A DNA stretch of 23,357 bases, taken from IMG/VR virus record IMGVR_UViG_3300005664_000094, positions 1 through 23,357 of that record. The stretch is one strand, 5' to 3'. This stretch comes from a virus. Positions 7,859 to 15,197 of this stretch are shown here, piece after piece. The notes below the pieces were generated by a model that saw only the letters and a list, made by a program, of their open reading frames with translations, was not told where the DNA came from and ran no database searches. The position numbers were made by a program, and so were the translations under genes. Within the stretch, counting starts at the first letter, position 1, and the number at the start of each line of letters is the position of its first letter.

Positions 7859-8076
7859 CTCACTGGTTTATATTCTGTTAGAATTCTTTGTTTAATTACG
7901 TCTAAGTTTTGAGGTTTTTCATCATTGAAATTAACTATAGGAGAAGTATCAGCTTTATAGATTTTGAAAGAATATATGTTTTTCTTTTCATTATCATCTA
8001 TAGTTGTGACACTTCCTCGAATAGTTTGATTCTCAAATACTCTTGGTATAAACTTTACCTTAATATTAGAATACAT
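7855..8076 (-). CDS. Small unknown protein (73 aa)
   Basis: No family recognised. The short protein looks like a compact beta sheet (VKFIPRVFE, RGSVTTIDD, IYSFKIYKA) with a basic, proline-containing end. It starts inside the last codons of the SSB-like gene (11-base overlap) and ends in an ATGA overlap with the primase start, so it is held between two replication genes and is very likely translated. The location suggests a replication accessory role, but nothing in the sequence shows a specific activity. Confidence 0.72.
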   Translation of the reverse strand: MYSNIKVKFIPRVFENQTIRGSVTTIDDNEKKNIYSFKIYKADTSPIVNFNDEKPQNLDVIKQRILTEYKPVR

Positions 8077-8671
8077 TTCCGCTAGATTGTTGCTCTGTAG
8101 TTGTAGTATCTACTTTTACAGGGCGTAAATCATTTTTATTAGTAGGATCAAGGTCTTTTAGACATTTATCTAAACCCTTTTCTTCTACTTCAGCATTAGA
8201 TGCAAAAGCTTTATATCTACTCCAGTGTAGACGAGTTCCAGTTTTACCTGAACCATCATTCTTAAGATATTGTTCACCCACAATACGTCCCCAGAAGAAT
8301 TTTCCAGTGATCAGAGGAGTGATTTTTTCCATATACACTTCAAGAGTTTCAGCACTAATAGCATCCACTTGTTCACGTACACCTAATTTATCAGCTAAAA
8401 GAGCTAATTGACCAATGAATTCATTAGTTTGCTCTTCAGTCTTCATATAGATGGTATTTACAGTACCTACTTGTCCTGTAGCACCTTCTGCTGGTTCCCA
8501 ACCTGGTGTAGTAATTGGAGGAGTCTCCAACTTAAAACTTACCTGAGTAGATGTACCTGCTGCTGATTTACGTTGAGTGATTTCATTAATTTTTACATTA
8601 TATCGACCTATATTAAGGTATTTACCTAATGAGTTACTTGTTTGAGATTTTACTCCATTTGTTGAAATCAT
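8066..8671 (-). CDS. Putative single-stranded-DNA-binding-type protein
   Basis: The 201-aa product begins with about 15 polar residues. A beta-rich region follows (YNVKINEITQRKS, TQVSFKLETPP, GTVNTIYMKTEEQ), then a helical stretch (90-120) and KFFWGRIVGEQYL. The last 30 residues are polar and acidic and end in NVF. This layout (an OB-like beta core, flexible tail and hydrophobic terminus) is what phage SSB-type proteins show, and the gene lies between a P-loop ATPase block and the primase. There is no motif that proves ssDNA binding, so the call rests on composition and context. The start is the only ATG near the open frame and follows a T/A-rich 29-base gap. Confidence 0.5.
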   Translation of the reverse strand: MISTNGVKSQTSNSLGKYLNIGRYNVKINEITQRKSAAGTSTQVSFKLETPPITTPGWEPAEGATGQVGTVNTIYMKTEEQTNEFIGQLALLADKLGVREQVDAISAETLEVYMEKITPLITGKFFWGRIVGEQYLKNDGSGKTGTRLHWSRYKAFASNAEVEEKGLDKCLKDLDPTNKNDLRPVKVDTTTTEQQSSGNVF

Positions 8672-8700
8672 ATTTTTTTTCTTATTTTTTGTTTTTATTT

Positions 8701-9540
8701 TTAAAATTCTGGTGTACCACGAGTCATACTTGGTGCTTCTACTATTAATTCTGATAAAGGTCTATCAAATATTGATACTTCTCCACCTCTTGTAGTTGAT
8801 TGAGTACTACCCCATCCAGCAGGTATTTTCTTTTTTGCTGGATTTTCTCTTAATCTTGCATTATATATACCAGTATTATCAGTATAATCATATCTAGCTC
8901 CATTAGTTTCTAAACTTACTTGTGGATTATATTGTGTTTCATTATATAAATTAAAGAATACATATCCAGGAAAATGTTCATCATCTGTATATGATTCTAA
9001 TCTTACATAAATTAACTCTCCATAAGTATTATTTAGTTCTCGCCAATCTGCTGAAGATTTAATTCTTCCATTACCTGCAACTAACCAACCTTCACTTTCA
9101 TCCTTTGCTTTAAATATAAGAATTCTCTTAGTGTCTGTATCAAATGAAAATCCTACATATTGTGTTTCAGATTTAGCATCAATTAATAACAAACTTCTTA
9201 AAGTTGTAGATAAATAGATATTCTTCTTATCTGGTAATAGTTCAATTACTGCACTATCTTCATATTTATCAGGTCTCTCATCTCTATGTCCTTTAAAGAT
9301 AATATTTTTAAGATTGTATTTTTCATCTCTTAAATTTATGTCAGCTAAAGGTACTAAAGCATTAGATTGCTGATTTCTACTTGAAGGAACATTATATTGA
9401 ACTACAAATACATTATTTTCTGCATTATATTTTGCAATATAAATAGGAGTTCCTGCCTGTAGTCCATGACCTGAATCAAATCTTATTGTGGCATTTTTAC
9501 CACATAACTTCTTATAATAAAGCTCTTGCTTCTCATTCAT
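8701..9540 (-). CDS. Unknown protein (279 aa) in replication block
   Basis: I do not recognise this protein. It is mostly predicted beta strands broken by Asn/Asp/Gly turns. There are two possible repeats of barrel-like sequence: IRFDSGHGLQAGTPIYIAKY near the start, and TQYVGFSFDTDTKRILIFKA in the middle. The last 50 residues are low in hydrophobics, with many Gly, Thr, Arg and Ser, and are probably disordered. No catalytic pattern, signal peptide or membrane segment is seen. It lies two bases after the P-loop ATPase gene and 29 bases before the SSB-like gene. It may therefore act with recombination or replication proteins, but that is location only. Confidence 0.78.
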   Translation of the reverse strand: MNEKQELYYKKLCGKNATIRFDSGHGLQAGTPIYIAKYNAENNVFVVQYNVPSSRNQQSNALVPLADINLRDEKYNLKNIIFKGHRDERPDKYEDSAVIELLPDKKNIYLSTTLRSLLLIDAKSETQYVGFSFDTDTKRILIFKAKDESEGWLVAGNGRIKSSADWRELNNTYGELIYVRLESYTDDEHFPGYVFFNLYNETQYNPQVSLETNGARYDYTDNTGIYNARLRENPAKKKIPAGWGSTQSTTRGGEVSIFDRPLSELIVEAPSMTRGTPEF

Positions 9541-9542
9541 TT

Positions 9543-10256
9543 TTAATCATTATATTTATCAATTAATTCACTTACTAAACCTAAATCATTAGGAATATAT
9601 AAGTCTTTAAACATACCTATTGGTGATTTAGCTGGATATTTACCATCAAAGTTAGTAACAAAGTTATAACTCATTTTGTTGTCATTACCTTTTGTTACAT
9701 TAGTGTATAAAATTACACTAAATAAACCTTCTAATGTTAAATAATCATCTACCATTTTACCAACGGTTTTCATCTTAAATCCTGATTCTCCATCTGCTTC
9801 AGGATGCCACAAGAAATAAACTTTTAAATCTCTTCTTGTGTTTTTAGCAGCTTCCATGATTTTACTAATATTTACACCAATATCACTAAATTTATTATAA
9901 CCTGCTTCTTTAGCTCTACGCATAAATTCAAAAGCCATAATATATTGTGCATCATCTATAACTATACTTTTTATATCAGTTCTTGATGCAGAGATTAATT
10001 TAATGATTTCTGCAATAATAGTAGCATCTGATGTTTCAGCATAATTACCACCTTCACTTATCTTACCATTATAAAGACTTTTCCAGCCTCTGAATGGTAA
10101 ATCTTTTCCAGCTACATTTATAATAGCTGTTTCTTTAGGATTTAAACCCTTAATTTTTAATTCTGGAAAGTTTCCAAGACTAGTAGATTTACCAGTACTT
10201 GATTTTCCCACTATTGCTATACTTGACAATATTTCATATTTTCTCTTAAATTTCAA
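9543..10256 (-). CDS. P-loop ATPase of the phage AAA_24/Sak4-like type, TTG start
   Basis: The 237-aa protein has a Walker A motif GKSSTGKST at 17-25 and a Walker B-like strand SIVIDDAQYI near 97-106. Further on are a strand ending in LWHPEAD and a beta-hairpin region (FVTNFDGKYPAKSP). This is the layout of small RecA-core phage ATPases that work beside single-strand annealing or SSB proteins (Sak4-like, Pfam AAA_24). It probably remodels ssDNA-protein complexes in recombination or replication. No ATG exists between the upstream in-frame stop and the Walker motif. The best start is TTG at 10256, sixteen codons before the P-loop. It lies 24 bases after the DnaB-like gene and two bases before the 279-aa unknown. 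Confidence 0.82.
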   Translation of the reverse strand: MKFKRKYEILSSIAIVGKSSTGKSTSLGNFPELKIKGLNPKETAIINVAGKDLPFRGWKSLYNGKISEGGNYAETSDATIIAEIIKLISASRTDIKSIVIDDAQYIMAFEFMRRAKEAGYNKFSDIGVNISKIMEAAKNTRRDLKVYFLWHPEADGESGFKMKTVGKMVDDYLTLEGLFSVILYTNVTKGNDNKMSYNFVTNFDGKYPAKSPIGMFKDLYIPNDLGLVSELIDKYND

Positions 10257-10280
10257 TTTTCTTAGTAGTATTATTCAAAT

Positions 10281-11342
10281 TTAAATGTATTGTTTGTATA
10301 ATTCAGGATTCTTTTTGAATTCATCTGCTGGTGGCAGCTCCTCAAAATAGTTAGTTGCACCATTAAAATATAATCCCACATAAGATCCATTAAGACCATA
10401 ATTTCTGTCTTTAAGGAACAGAAGTGATCTATACTTATCCTTAAGCTTTTCTATGTCATATCCCCTATGAATAGCTAGTTTATATCTTGCTGGAGCAAAT
10501 AATCCTAATATTAAATCAGCGTCTCGTTGTGTTTCCTTATTATTAGCTAGACCATTGAGACTTGGTTCAACCTTTTGCTCTAAAGTTTCACCTTTAAAGA
10601 ATTCTAATTTCTCTGTTTCAGCAGCTTGTTGTTGAATATTAATCACTGTACAATTAAATCTTTTACAAAAGCCTTTTAAGCAATATTCTTGTGAGAAAAA
10701 ACTTAAACTTTCTCTTTGACTTAATCCTTTTTCAGCAGTTAATAAACCCACGTGGTCAGTAATTACAAAGTAATGTGTATTATCTTTATGATTATAACCT
10801 GTAATATGACCCATCTCATTTTTAACATATTCCCCGGACTCAGAAATTTCAAAGTGATCTCTCACTTCTTTATATATACCAAAGGGATTATGAATATGAT
10901 CTTTTACAATTACAAATGATGTTAATTCATTAATAAAGCTTTCACATTCTCTAATTTTAGATAAATGATCTTCTGATATTGTGAATTTACCAAGTGACTT
11001 AAGTTGTGCAGTTGATAATTCTATATTATATTTTTCATATAACATTGCTGATACAAAAGACATCCAAAATTCTTCTACAGTTTCTTCTAGTGCAAAATAA
11101 AAGATTTTTGCTTTTACTGAAGGATTTAATTTAATAAAATTATATATGGAAGCAATAGTAAAGAATTTAGTAAATTTAGTTTTACCAATTCCACTACTTG
11201 CTGTAATAATCCAATATTTACCTTTTTCAAATCCTGGAAATTTTTCAGCTAATCTAGGAAAAGGTGGGCTAATTGAATTTACCCTTCCTTGTTCCTTATT
11301 CTCTTTATTTTCCAGAATCTTGTTATAAATTTTATCAAACAT
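10281..11342 (-). CDS. DnaB-like replicative helicase (SF4, RecA core)
   Basis: This 353-aa protein contains Walker A ASSGIGKT (48-55), a catalytic glutamate after the next strand (FALEE, E85/E86), Walker B YFVITDHVGLL (191-201) and a Gln-rich sensor INIQQQA (235-241). Near the end RSLLFLKDRNYG resembles the arginine-finger and DNA-binding-loop end of DnaB. These are the SF4 helicase motifs. The N-terminal domain that binds primase in cellular DnaB is absent, since only about 40 residues precede the ATPase core. The first ATG overlaps the last base of the upstream stop (TAATG), indicating coupled translation with the loader-like gene. It should unwind DNA ahead of the phage polymerase. Confidence 0.88.
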   Translation of the reverse strand: MFDKIYNKILENKENKEQGRVNSISPPFPRLAEKFPGFEKGKYWIITASSGIGKTKFTKFFTIASIYNFIKLNPSVKAKIFYFALEETVEEFWMSFVSAMLYEKYNIELSTAQLKSLGKFTISEDHLSKIRECESFINELTSFVIVKDHIHNPFGIYKEVRDHFEISESGEYVKNEMGHITGYNHKDNTHYFVITDHVGLLTAEKGLSQRESLSFFSQEYCLKGFCKRFNCTVINIQQQAAETEKLEFFKGETLEQKVEPSLNGLANNKETQRDADLILGLFAPARYKLAIHRGYDIEKLKDKYRSLLFLKDRNYGLNGSYVGLYFNGATNYFEELPPADEFKKNPELYKQYI

Positions 11343-11998
11343 TAAACATCTTCACTAAAAACATCCTTCTTTTCAACCGTATCTTCTTTCATAAGTTGAA
11401 TATAAATATTATATTCTTTCTGATGAAGCCAAGTAGGACTTGCTTTCATAAATTTGAAGTCACTAAATGAAGATTTGAAATTATTTATTGAGTTTTTCTC
11501 TCTCATTTTAATTTCATAAACTAAAGCTTTAATTATATCTTCATGTGAAGCTTCTTCAAGTGCTTTTTTGTAGTATTTCTTACAATGTTCTTTATCACTA
11601 CGTAATACTCTGGTGCGAGGATACCCTTGATATTTATCAGATGTAGGAAATGTCTCCCAAAATTCATTAAATTGTGTGTCAAATGTTGTTAATATAACAT
11701 CAGTTAATTCAGTATTTTTTATTTCATCATAAAATTGATTGGTGGTTTGCATCACTTCTTCACCTTTTTCAGTAATAAATATATTATGAATTAAATCTGT
11801 TCCTATTTCATCATCATACAGACTCAAAAACCCTCGTCTTATCAGATTTTGAACTATCTCCTTCCTGTTTTTTACTTGGAAGAGGTATTCCTCTATTGGA
11901 GTATATTCTTTGTAGAATAAACTTTCCAATATTGCGAATTGTTCTAAACTTATCTGATGTTTCTTCAATATTCCTTCGTTGATTATCTTGAATATCAC
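11342..11998 (-). CDS. Putative replication initiation/helicase-loader-like protein, GTG start
   Basis: The N-terminal 85 residues look like a winged-helix unit (helical start, IISLEQ-type helix, then RRGFLSL and IFITEKG). The C-terminal half carries FWETFPTSDKYQGYPRTRVL, then YYKKALEEAS and ASPTWLHQKEY. This resembles the end of phage DnaD/DnaT-like loaders, where a Trp-containing segment follows a helical domain. The gene is directly upstream of the DnaB-like helicase with a TAATG overlap, which fits a loader. No ATG is available at the 5' end: an in-frame TAA lies two codons before GTG at 11998. The upstream reading frame at 11814-12074 overlaps it by 185 bases in another frame, so an authentic start by a +1 shift from ATG at 12074 is also possible. 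Function is inferred. Confidence 0.7.
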   Translation of the reverse strand: MIFKIINEGILKKHQISLEQFAILESLFYKEYTPIEEYLFQVKNRKEIVQNLIRRGFLSLYDDEIGTDLIHNIFITEKGEEVMQTTNQFYDEIKNTELTDVILTTFDTQFNEFWETFPTSDKYQGYPRTRVLRSDKEHCKKYYKKALEEASHEDIIKALVYEIKMREKNSINNFKSSFSDFKFMKASPTWLHQKEYNIYIQLMKEDTVEKKDVFSEDV

Positions 11999-12074
11999 TA
12001 AACATTATTTCTTTATTATTTTCAATAAATTGCTTTGTTAAGAATTCATGCTCAATACATTCATAGTCATTCAT
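11814..12074 (-). CDS. Small ORF (86 aa) overlapping the loader-like gene, possibly its 5' part
   Basis: The ATG at 12074 sits one base after the stop of the 122-aa gene (TAATATG), the same junction used by clearly real genes here, so translation probably does start there. The first 27 or so residues (MNDYECIEHEFLTKQ onward) look like ordinary coding sequence. From about residue 26 the frame runs through the N-terminal coding region of the loader-like protein in a different frame and turns Arg/Lys/Ser-rich, as out-of-frame sequence does. Either a short real protein has a long overlapping tail, or this is the true beginning of the downstream gene, joined by a +1 shift or broken by a sequence error. 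No function recognised. Confidence 0.38.
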   Translation of the reverse strand: MNDYECIEHEFLTKQFIENNKEIMFSDIQDNQRRNIEETSDKFRTIRNIGKFILQRIYSNRGIPLPSKKQEGDSSKSDKTRVFESV

Positions 12075-12075
12075 A

Positions 12076-12444
12076 TTAAAAACCAGACCATCTAATATGA
12101 TCTGCTCTAGTTATATTATTAACAATTTCATAGTTTCTAATAGATTTACGTAGATTATTTATCTCTGTTTCTTTAGCTATATTTAATCCAGAACTACGTC
12201 CTGCTACTTCTACTAAGTTATTTAAATCACCATACATACCAGCTAACTTTGGATGTTCATCTTTCAATTTATTCCAATGATGTGATGTTTTAGGTAATAT
12301 GTCTTTAGGTGAAACAGGATTATTCTCTATTTCATCTATCACTTCATTAATTGTCATAGCAGACAATTCTTCTTTTATTGGTGGTGGCTTAGTTACTTCT
12401 ACTTTCTTTTGTAAAGTAGGTTTATCTGTTATATTATTTTTCAT
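12076..12444 (-). CDS. Small unknown protein (122 aa) between polymerase and loader genes
   Basis: No family recognised. The first 30 residues are polar and proline-containing (VEVTKPPPIKEE) and likely flexible. The rest is helical and charged, with TINEVIDEIENNP, HHWNKLKDEHPKLAGMYGDL and a C-terminal helix ending in a basic ADHIRWSGF. Its ATG overlaps the stop of the DNA polymerase as TAATG, and its stop is one base from the next ATG, so it is embedded in the replication operon. A bridging or accessory role at the replisome is a guess from position. Confidence 0.75.
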   Translation of the reverse strand: MKNNITDKPTLQKKVEVTKPPPIKEELSAMTINEVIDEIENNPVSPKDILPKTSHHWNKLKDEHPKLAGMYGDLNNLVEVAGRSSGLNIAKETEINNLRKSIRNYEIVNNITRADHIRWSGF

Positions 12445-14348
12445 TAAAATAAACTCATTTGTTTTGTTTCTATTACTTCTAGTATTTTCTTACATTCCAT
12501 AATATAAAAATTGTAATTTATATTATAATCACTCCATTCTTTCTCAATAAAATCATTGAATACTGTCACTTCAAATCCTTTATTGATAATTTCACTAGTT
12601 CCCTTCTTATATTGTTTTATAAATGTATGACCTGGAGTTGATATATAATATCTTACATTCTTTTGTTGTTTCTCAACAACTTCTTTATCTACATCTAAAT
12701 GATGTGTTTCTCCATAACTATCTTTACTAAACTTTTGTCTTCCACAAAAATCATAAATATTCCTATGATTCTTGACTGTTTCCTCAACAGGTATTCCATT
12801 GACAAAGTAGTTTGATATAGCTAAAGGTACTATTTTAAAGGAATTATCCTTATGAACCTCTTTGTCAATTTCAAAAGCACCTTTATATTTGACTTTACCT
12901 TTTGTAGATATAGCCATATAGTTATTAACGTCTCTAATTATCATTTTAGAATACTCTACATATTCTAAATTAAGATTAGTATTTTCTTCCCATCCTTTAC
13001 AAATATCATAATACATTGGAAGTAAATCTTTTCTAATTTTAACTGTTATACCATCAGTATTGATTTGTAATACTTTAAGTCCAATTATTTCATCAACAAG
13101 AGCTTCAGCTAACATAGCTAACATTAATTGACCATTAATTGTAGTTTTTAATGTATATAATGGATCATATAAGAAACTATGTATATCATTAGATTTACCA
13201 TATACACTATTTAAGCTTAATTTAAATCCATCAGAAAGAGTCATATTTCCTGCCTTTTTAGCTACTATTCTCTGATTTAGTATATCTTCATACACTTCAC
13301 AGAATTTAGGTCCTAAATGGGCTGGAAATAGCTTATTTTGCACTGCTATATTCGGATATAAAGAATTTACATCTAGGTCGAGTATAATATAATCATCATC
13401 TGACTCATATACTCCTGGTTTTATACAACCATGTATTCCCCCTGTTCCAAAATCATATTTAAAACCCTTATAAATAACACTATTAGCTATTGCACCTTTA
13501 GTATTAGTTACTTCTTTACTTTTAAGATTATCTAATAGACTATTAAATTCTTTTGATTGAAATTTAATATAATCAAAGATACAATCTTTAATTTTAATAT
13601 TAGGTCTGTAGGTTCTTTGTTCCTTAATTTCCCAAGGATCTTGTCCTGTAGCTTCAGAAAACAGTTTTAATACTAATTCTTCACCTATCTTACTATCTGG
13701 ATAATTTATGCAAGGGAGATTATATTTATTAATCAAATCCTTACGTAAATTAATTTTAGCTTCACTTAACTTATAGAACTTAAATGTAGCAAGAACATCA
13801 TTTAAGTTATATTTTAATATATCCTCAATTTCATCTTCTGTAATATCATTTCTTGTATGTTCTATAGGCATTTCCATTACATTTGGAAAACACATAGATA
13901 TTTCAAGTGATTTTAATGAAGTAGCTCTAGCTTTATTATTAAAATGCCATAATTTAAATAAATCTAATTGTTGTATTAAAACATCTTTTCTTTTGATTGC
14001 TACAATTTTAACAAAATTCTCTTGATTTTGAGAATCAATAATTTCTTGTGCTTTCTCATATATATCATCAATTATATCTTGTATAGATATAACTCCATAA
14101 TAATTTAATTGAGATTGCCAAAATGTAGCTTTTTGTAGTATTAAATGTATAATAGGATAATCAAAGTTAACATTGTTAAATCCAATTCCTCCTTTACATT
14201 GTTTTAAATGTGTTATTAATTCTTCTAGTTCAAATTTATCATTATGAATAACAAATTGAACTATTTCTTCAGTATCTACATTTATTGCGCTATAAGTAAA
14301 TGCTGAAGCAAGGGTTTCTATATCGTATACATATAAATTTCTATTCAG
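12444..14348 (-). CDS. Family B DNA polymerase with 3'-5' exonuclease, probable CTG start
   Basis: From CTG at 14348 the protein is 634 aa. Exonuclease motif I is VYDIET (7-12, D9 and E11), ExoII is GFNNVNFDYP (D63), and ExoIII is YNLND (Y180 to D184). The polymerase part has TGGIHG, motif A DLDVNSLYP (from D324), motif B KLSLNSVYGK and motif C INTDG (N430-T-D432-G). So it is a proofreading DNA polymerase. The spacing between motifs A and B is short, so there is no TPR2-type insertion of protein-primed enzymes. The first ATG of this frame is at residue 152, inside the exonuclease domain, and would destroy ExoI and ExoII. Between the preceding in-frame stop and ExoI the only plausible start is CTG, eight codons before D9. 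It overlaps the upstream gene by 8 bases. Confidence 0.9.
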   Translation of the reverse strand: MNRNLYVYDIETLASAFTYSAINVDTEEIVQFVIHNDKFELEELITHLKQCKGGIGFNNVNFDYPIIHLILQKATFWQSQLNYYGVISIQDIIDDIYEKAQEIIDSQNQENFVKIVAIKRKDVLIQQLDLFKLWHFNNKARATSLKSLEISMCFPNVMEMPIEHTRNDITEDEIEDILKYNLNDVLATFKFYKLSEAKINLRKDLINKYNLPCINYPDSKIGEELVLKLFSEATGQDPWEIKEQRTYRPNIKIKDCIFDYIKFQSKEFNSLLDNLKSKEVTNTKGAIANSVIYKGFKYDFGTGGIHGCIKPGVYESDDDYIILDLDVNSLYPNIAVQNKLFPAHLGPKFCEVYEDILNQRIVAKKAGNMTLSDGFKLSLNSVYGKSNDIHSFLYDPLYTLKTTINGQLMLAMLAEALVDEIIGLKVLQINTDGITVKIRKDLLPMYYDICKGWEENTNLNLEYVEYSKMIIRDVNNYMAISTKGKVKYKGAFEIDKEVHKDNSFKIVPLAISNYFVNGIPVEETVKNHRNIYDFCGRQKFSKDSYGETHHLDVDKEVVEKQQKNVRYYISTPGHTFIKQYKKGTSEIINKGFEVTVFNDFIEKEWSDYNINYNFYIMECKKILEVIETKQMSLF

Positions 14349-14754
14349 ATATTTTTATTTTCTTTCTATTTTTCAATCTAATAGATATATCAGATTTTCT
14401 ACCTCCATTAGATGTAGGCCAAAAAACCGTTTGATTCGTTGTAGAACATTGACTAGCTCCTATACTGTTTTTACTTCTGATATATTTAATTATATCTTCA
14501 AGTTTTGTTTTAGGAAAGTAATAAGTAGTAAGTCTATATAAATCAGCAGCTCCTCTCATTCTACCTTGTGGACATTGATACCCACCAGTTTCTCTTATAG
14601 TAGATTCTCCAGTTCTTACATAGTTTGTAACCTTACCAATTGCTCTATCTATTACTTCTTCAAAAGATTTAGGTTTGAATGTCTTCTCAAATGTTTTATT
14701 AAATCTAATTTTAGACATTTGATCTAAATCTTCTTGTATTTCTTTTAATTTCAT
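14341..14754 (-). CDS. Unknown protein, C-terminal half of the split paralogue pair
   Basis: I take the ATG at 14754 (137 aa), because it follows the upstream stop by one base as TAATATG. An ATG seven codons earlier (14775) would overlap that gene. The N-terminal 60 residues are helical and charged. Then come RGAADLYRLTTYYFPKTKL and ASQCSTTNQTVFWPTS, which align with the C-terminal third of the 264-aa protein at 4757-5551. The end is very basic (GGRKSDISIRLKNRKKIK), suggesting nucleic-acid binding. The TAG stop overlaps the probable CTG start of DNA polymerase. Function unknown; position argues for a polymerase-linked role. Confidence 0.77.
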   Translation of the reverse strand: MKLKEIQEDLDQMSKIRFNKTFEKTFKPKSFEEVIDRAIGKVTNYVRTGESTIRETGGYQCPQGRMRGAADLYRLTTYYFPKTKLEDIIKYIRSKNSIGASQCSTTNQTVFWPTSNGGRKSDISIRLKNRKKIKISE

Positions 14755-14755
14755 A

Positions 14756-15091
14756 TTAAAATATTTGTTCTCCATCTACTTCTAAGAATGAATCTGGTCT
14801 AATATCAGAAGGAAATGTATCTGTTTCCTCTTCTATATTAGATGTTAATACACCTATTGTATGGATATAGCGTTTATTAAATGTTTTTTTAAATCCTACA
14901 GGATATACATTACTTTCTAAAATCTCACAAAAGAATCTCTTTGTACCATATACAATTTGTTTCTCTTTAGGCATTTCATCAAGTATAAATGTTAATCCTT
15001 CTGCTTTTTCTTCTAATATAAGAGCTTTACCAAAAGGCTTTGTTTCCTCTTGGTAATTCTCATATATATCAATTTCTTGACCTGCTTGCAT
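14756..15091 (-). CDS. Unknown protein (111 aa), N-terminal half of the split paralogue pair
   Basis: No known family. It appears to be a small beta domain (GKALILEEKAEGLTFILDE, TKRFFCEILES, then KRYIHTIGVLT). The segment ending in IHTIG matches the same position in the 264-aa protein at 4757-5551, whose C-terminal part matches the next gene. It is the first gene after the only real intergenic gap in the window, so it probably opens the replication transcript. The last 30 residues are acidic. The ATG at 15091 is the only one available. Confidence 0.75.
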   Translation of the reverse strand: MQAGQEIDIYENYQEETKPFGKALILEEKAEGLTFILDEMPKEKQIVYGTKRFFCEILESNVYPVGFKKTFNKRYIHTIGVLTSNIEEETDTFPSDIRPDSFLEVDGEQIF

Positions 15092-15197
15092 TATATTTTT
15101 GTTTTTATATATAATAATCCCCCTTACTAGTAACTTACACCAGTCCTTACAGGATTGTATAGCTAATTTTCAGAACTATAGTATTATATTTTTTATG
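15092..15197 (-). promoter_or_regulatory. Intergenic gap, candidate control region of the replication operon
   Basis: This 106-base stretch between the dUTPase stop and the 111-aa gene has no ATG on the minus strand, so no gene begins in it. It is the longest space between genes here. Read on the minus strand it holds an A/T-rich TATACAAT-like box (15154-15161) without a clear -35 partner, then spaced GTAAG repeats, then an A/T-rich leader. I see no strong hairpin followed by a T-run and so call no terminator. A promoter or operator is the natural guess but unproved. Confidence 0.35.
15122..15150 (-). repeat. Three spaced GTAAG repeats with a 10-bp palindrome
   Basis: On the plus strand CTTAC occurs at 15123-15127, 15134-15138 and 15146-15150. 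The spacing is 11 and 12 bases, about one helical turn, and the outer two are extended to CCTTAC. The first overlaps the perfect palindrome TTACTAGTAA at 15124-15133. Repeats on one face of the helix are typical of a regulator-binding site. The small size means chance cannot be excluded. Confidence 0.4.

Noticed and set aside
12444-13895. DNA polymerase starting at the first ATG (483 aa)
   Set aside because: The frame continues upstream for 151 codons with ExoI and ExoII motifs in place, so the ATG is internal.
14341-14343. TAG read as an amino acid, as in some crAss-like phages
   Set aside because: TAG ends this gene and amidotransferase B (19908) just where the next gene starts, and all large genes remain intact with the standard code.
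14754-14775. Earlier ATG at 14775 for the 137-aa gene
   Set aside because: It would overlap the upstream gene by 20 bases, while ATG at 14754 makes the recurrent TAATATG junction.
15165-15185. T7-like promoter suggested by TAATACTATAG on the minus strand
   Set aside because: The central part of a T7-type promoter is missing and no second copy was noticed in the window.
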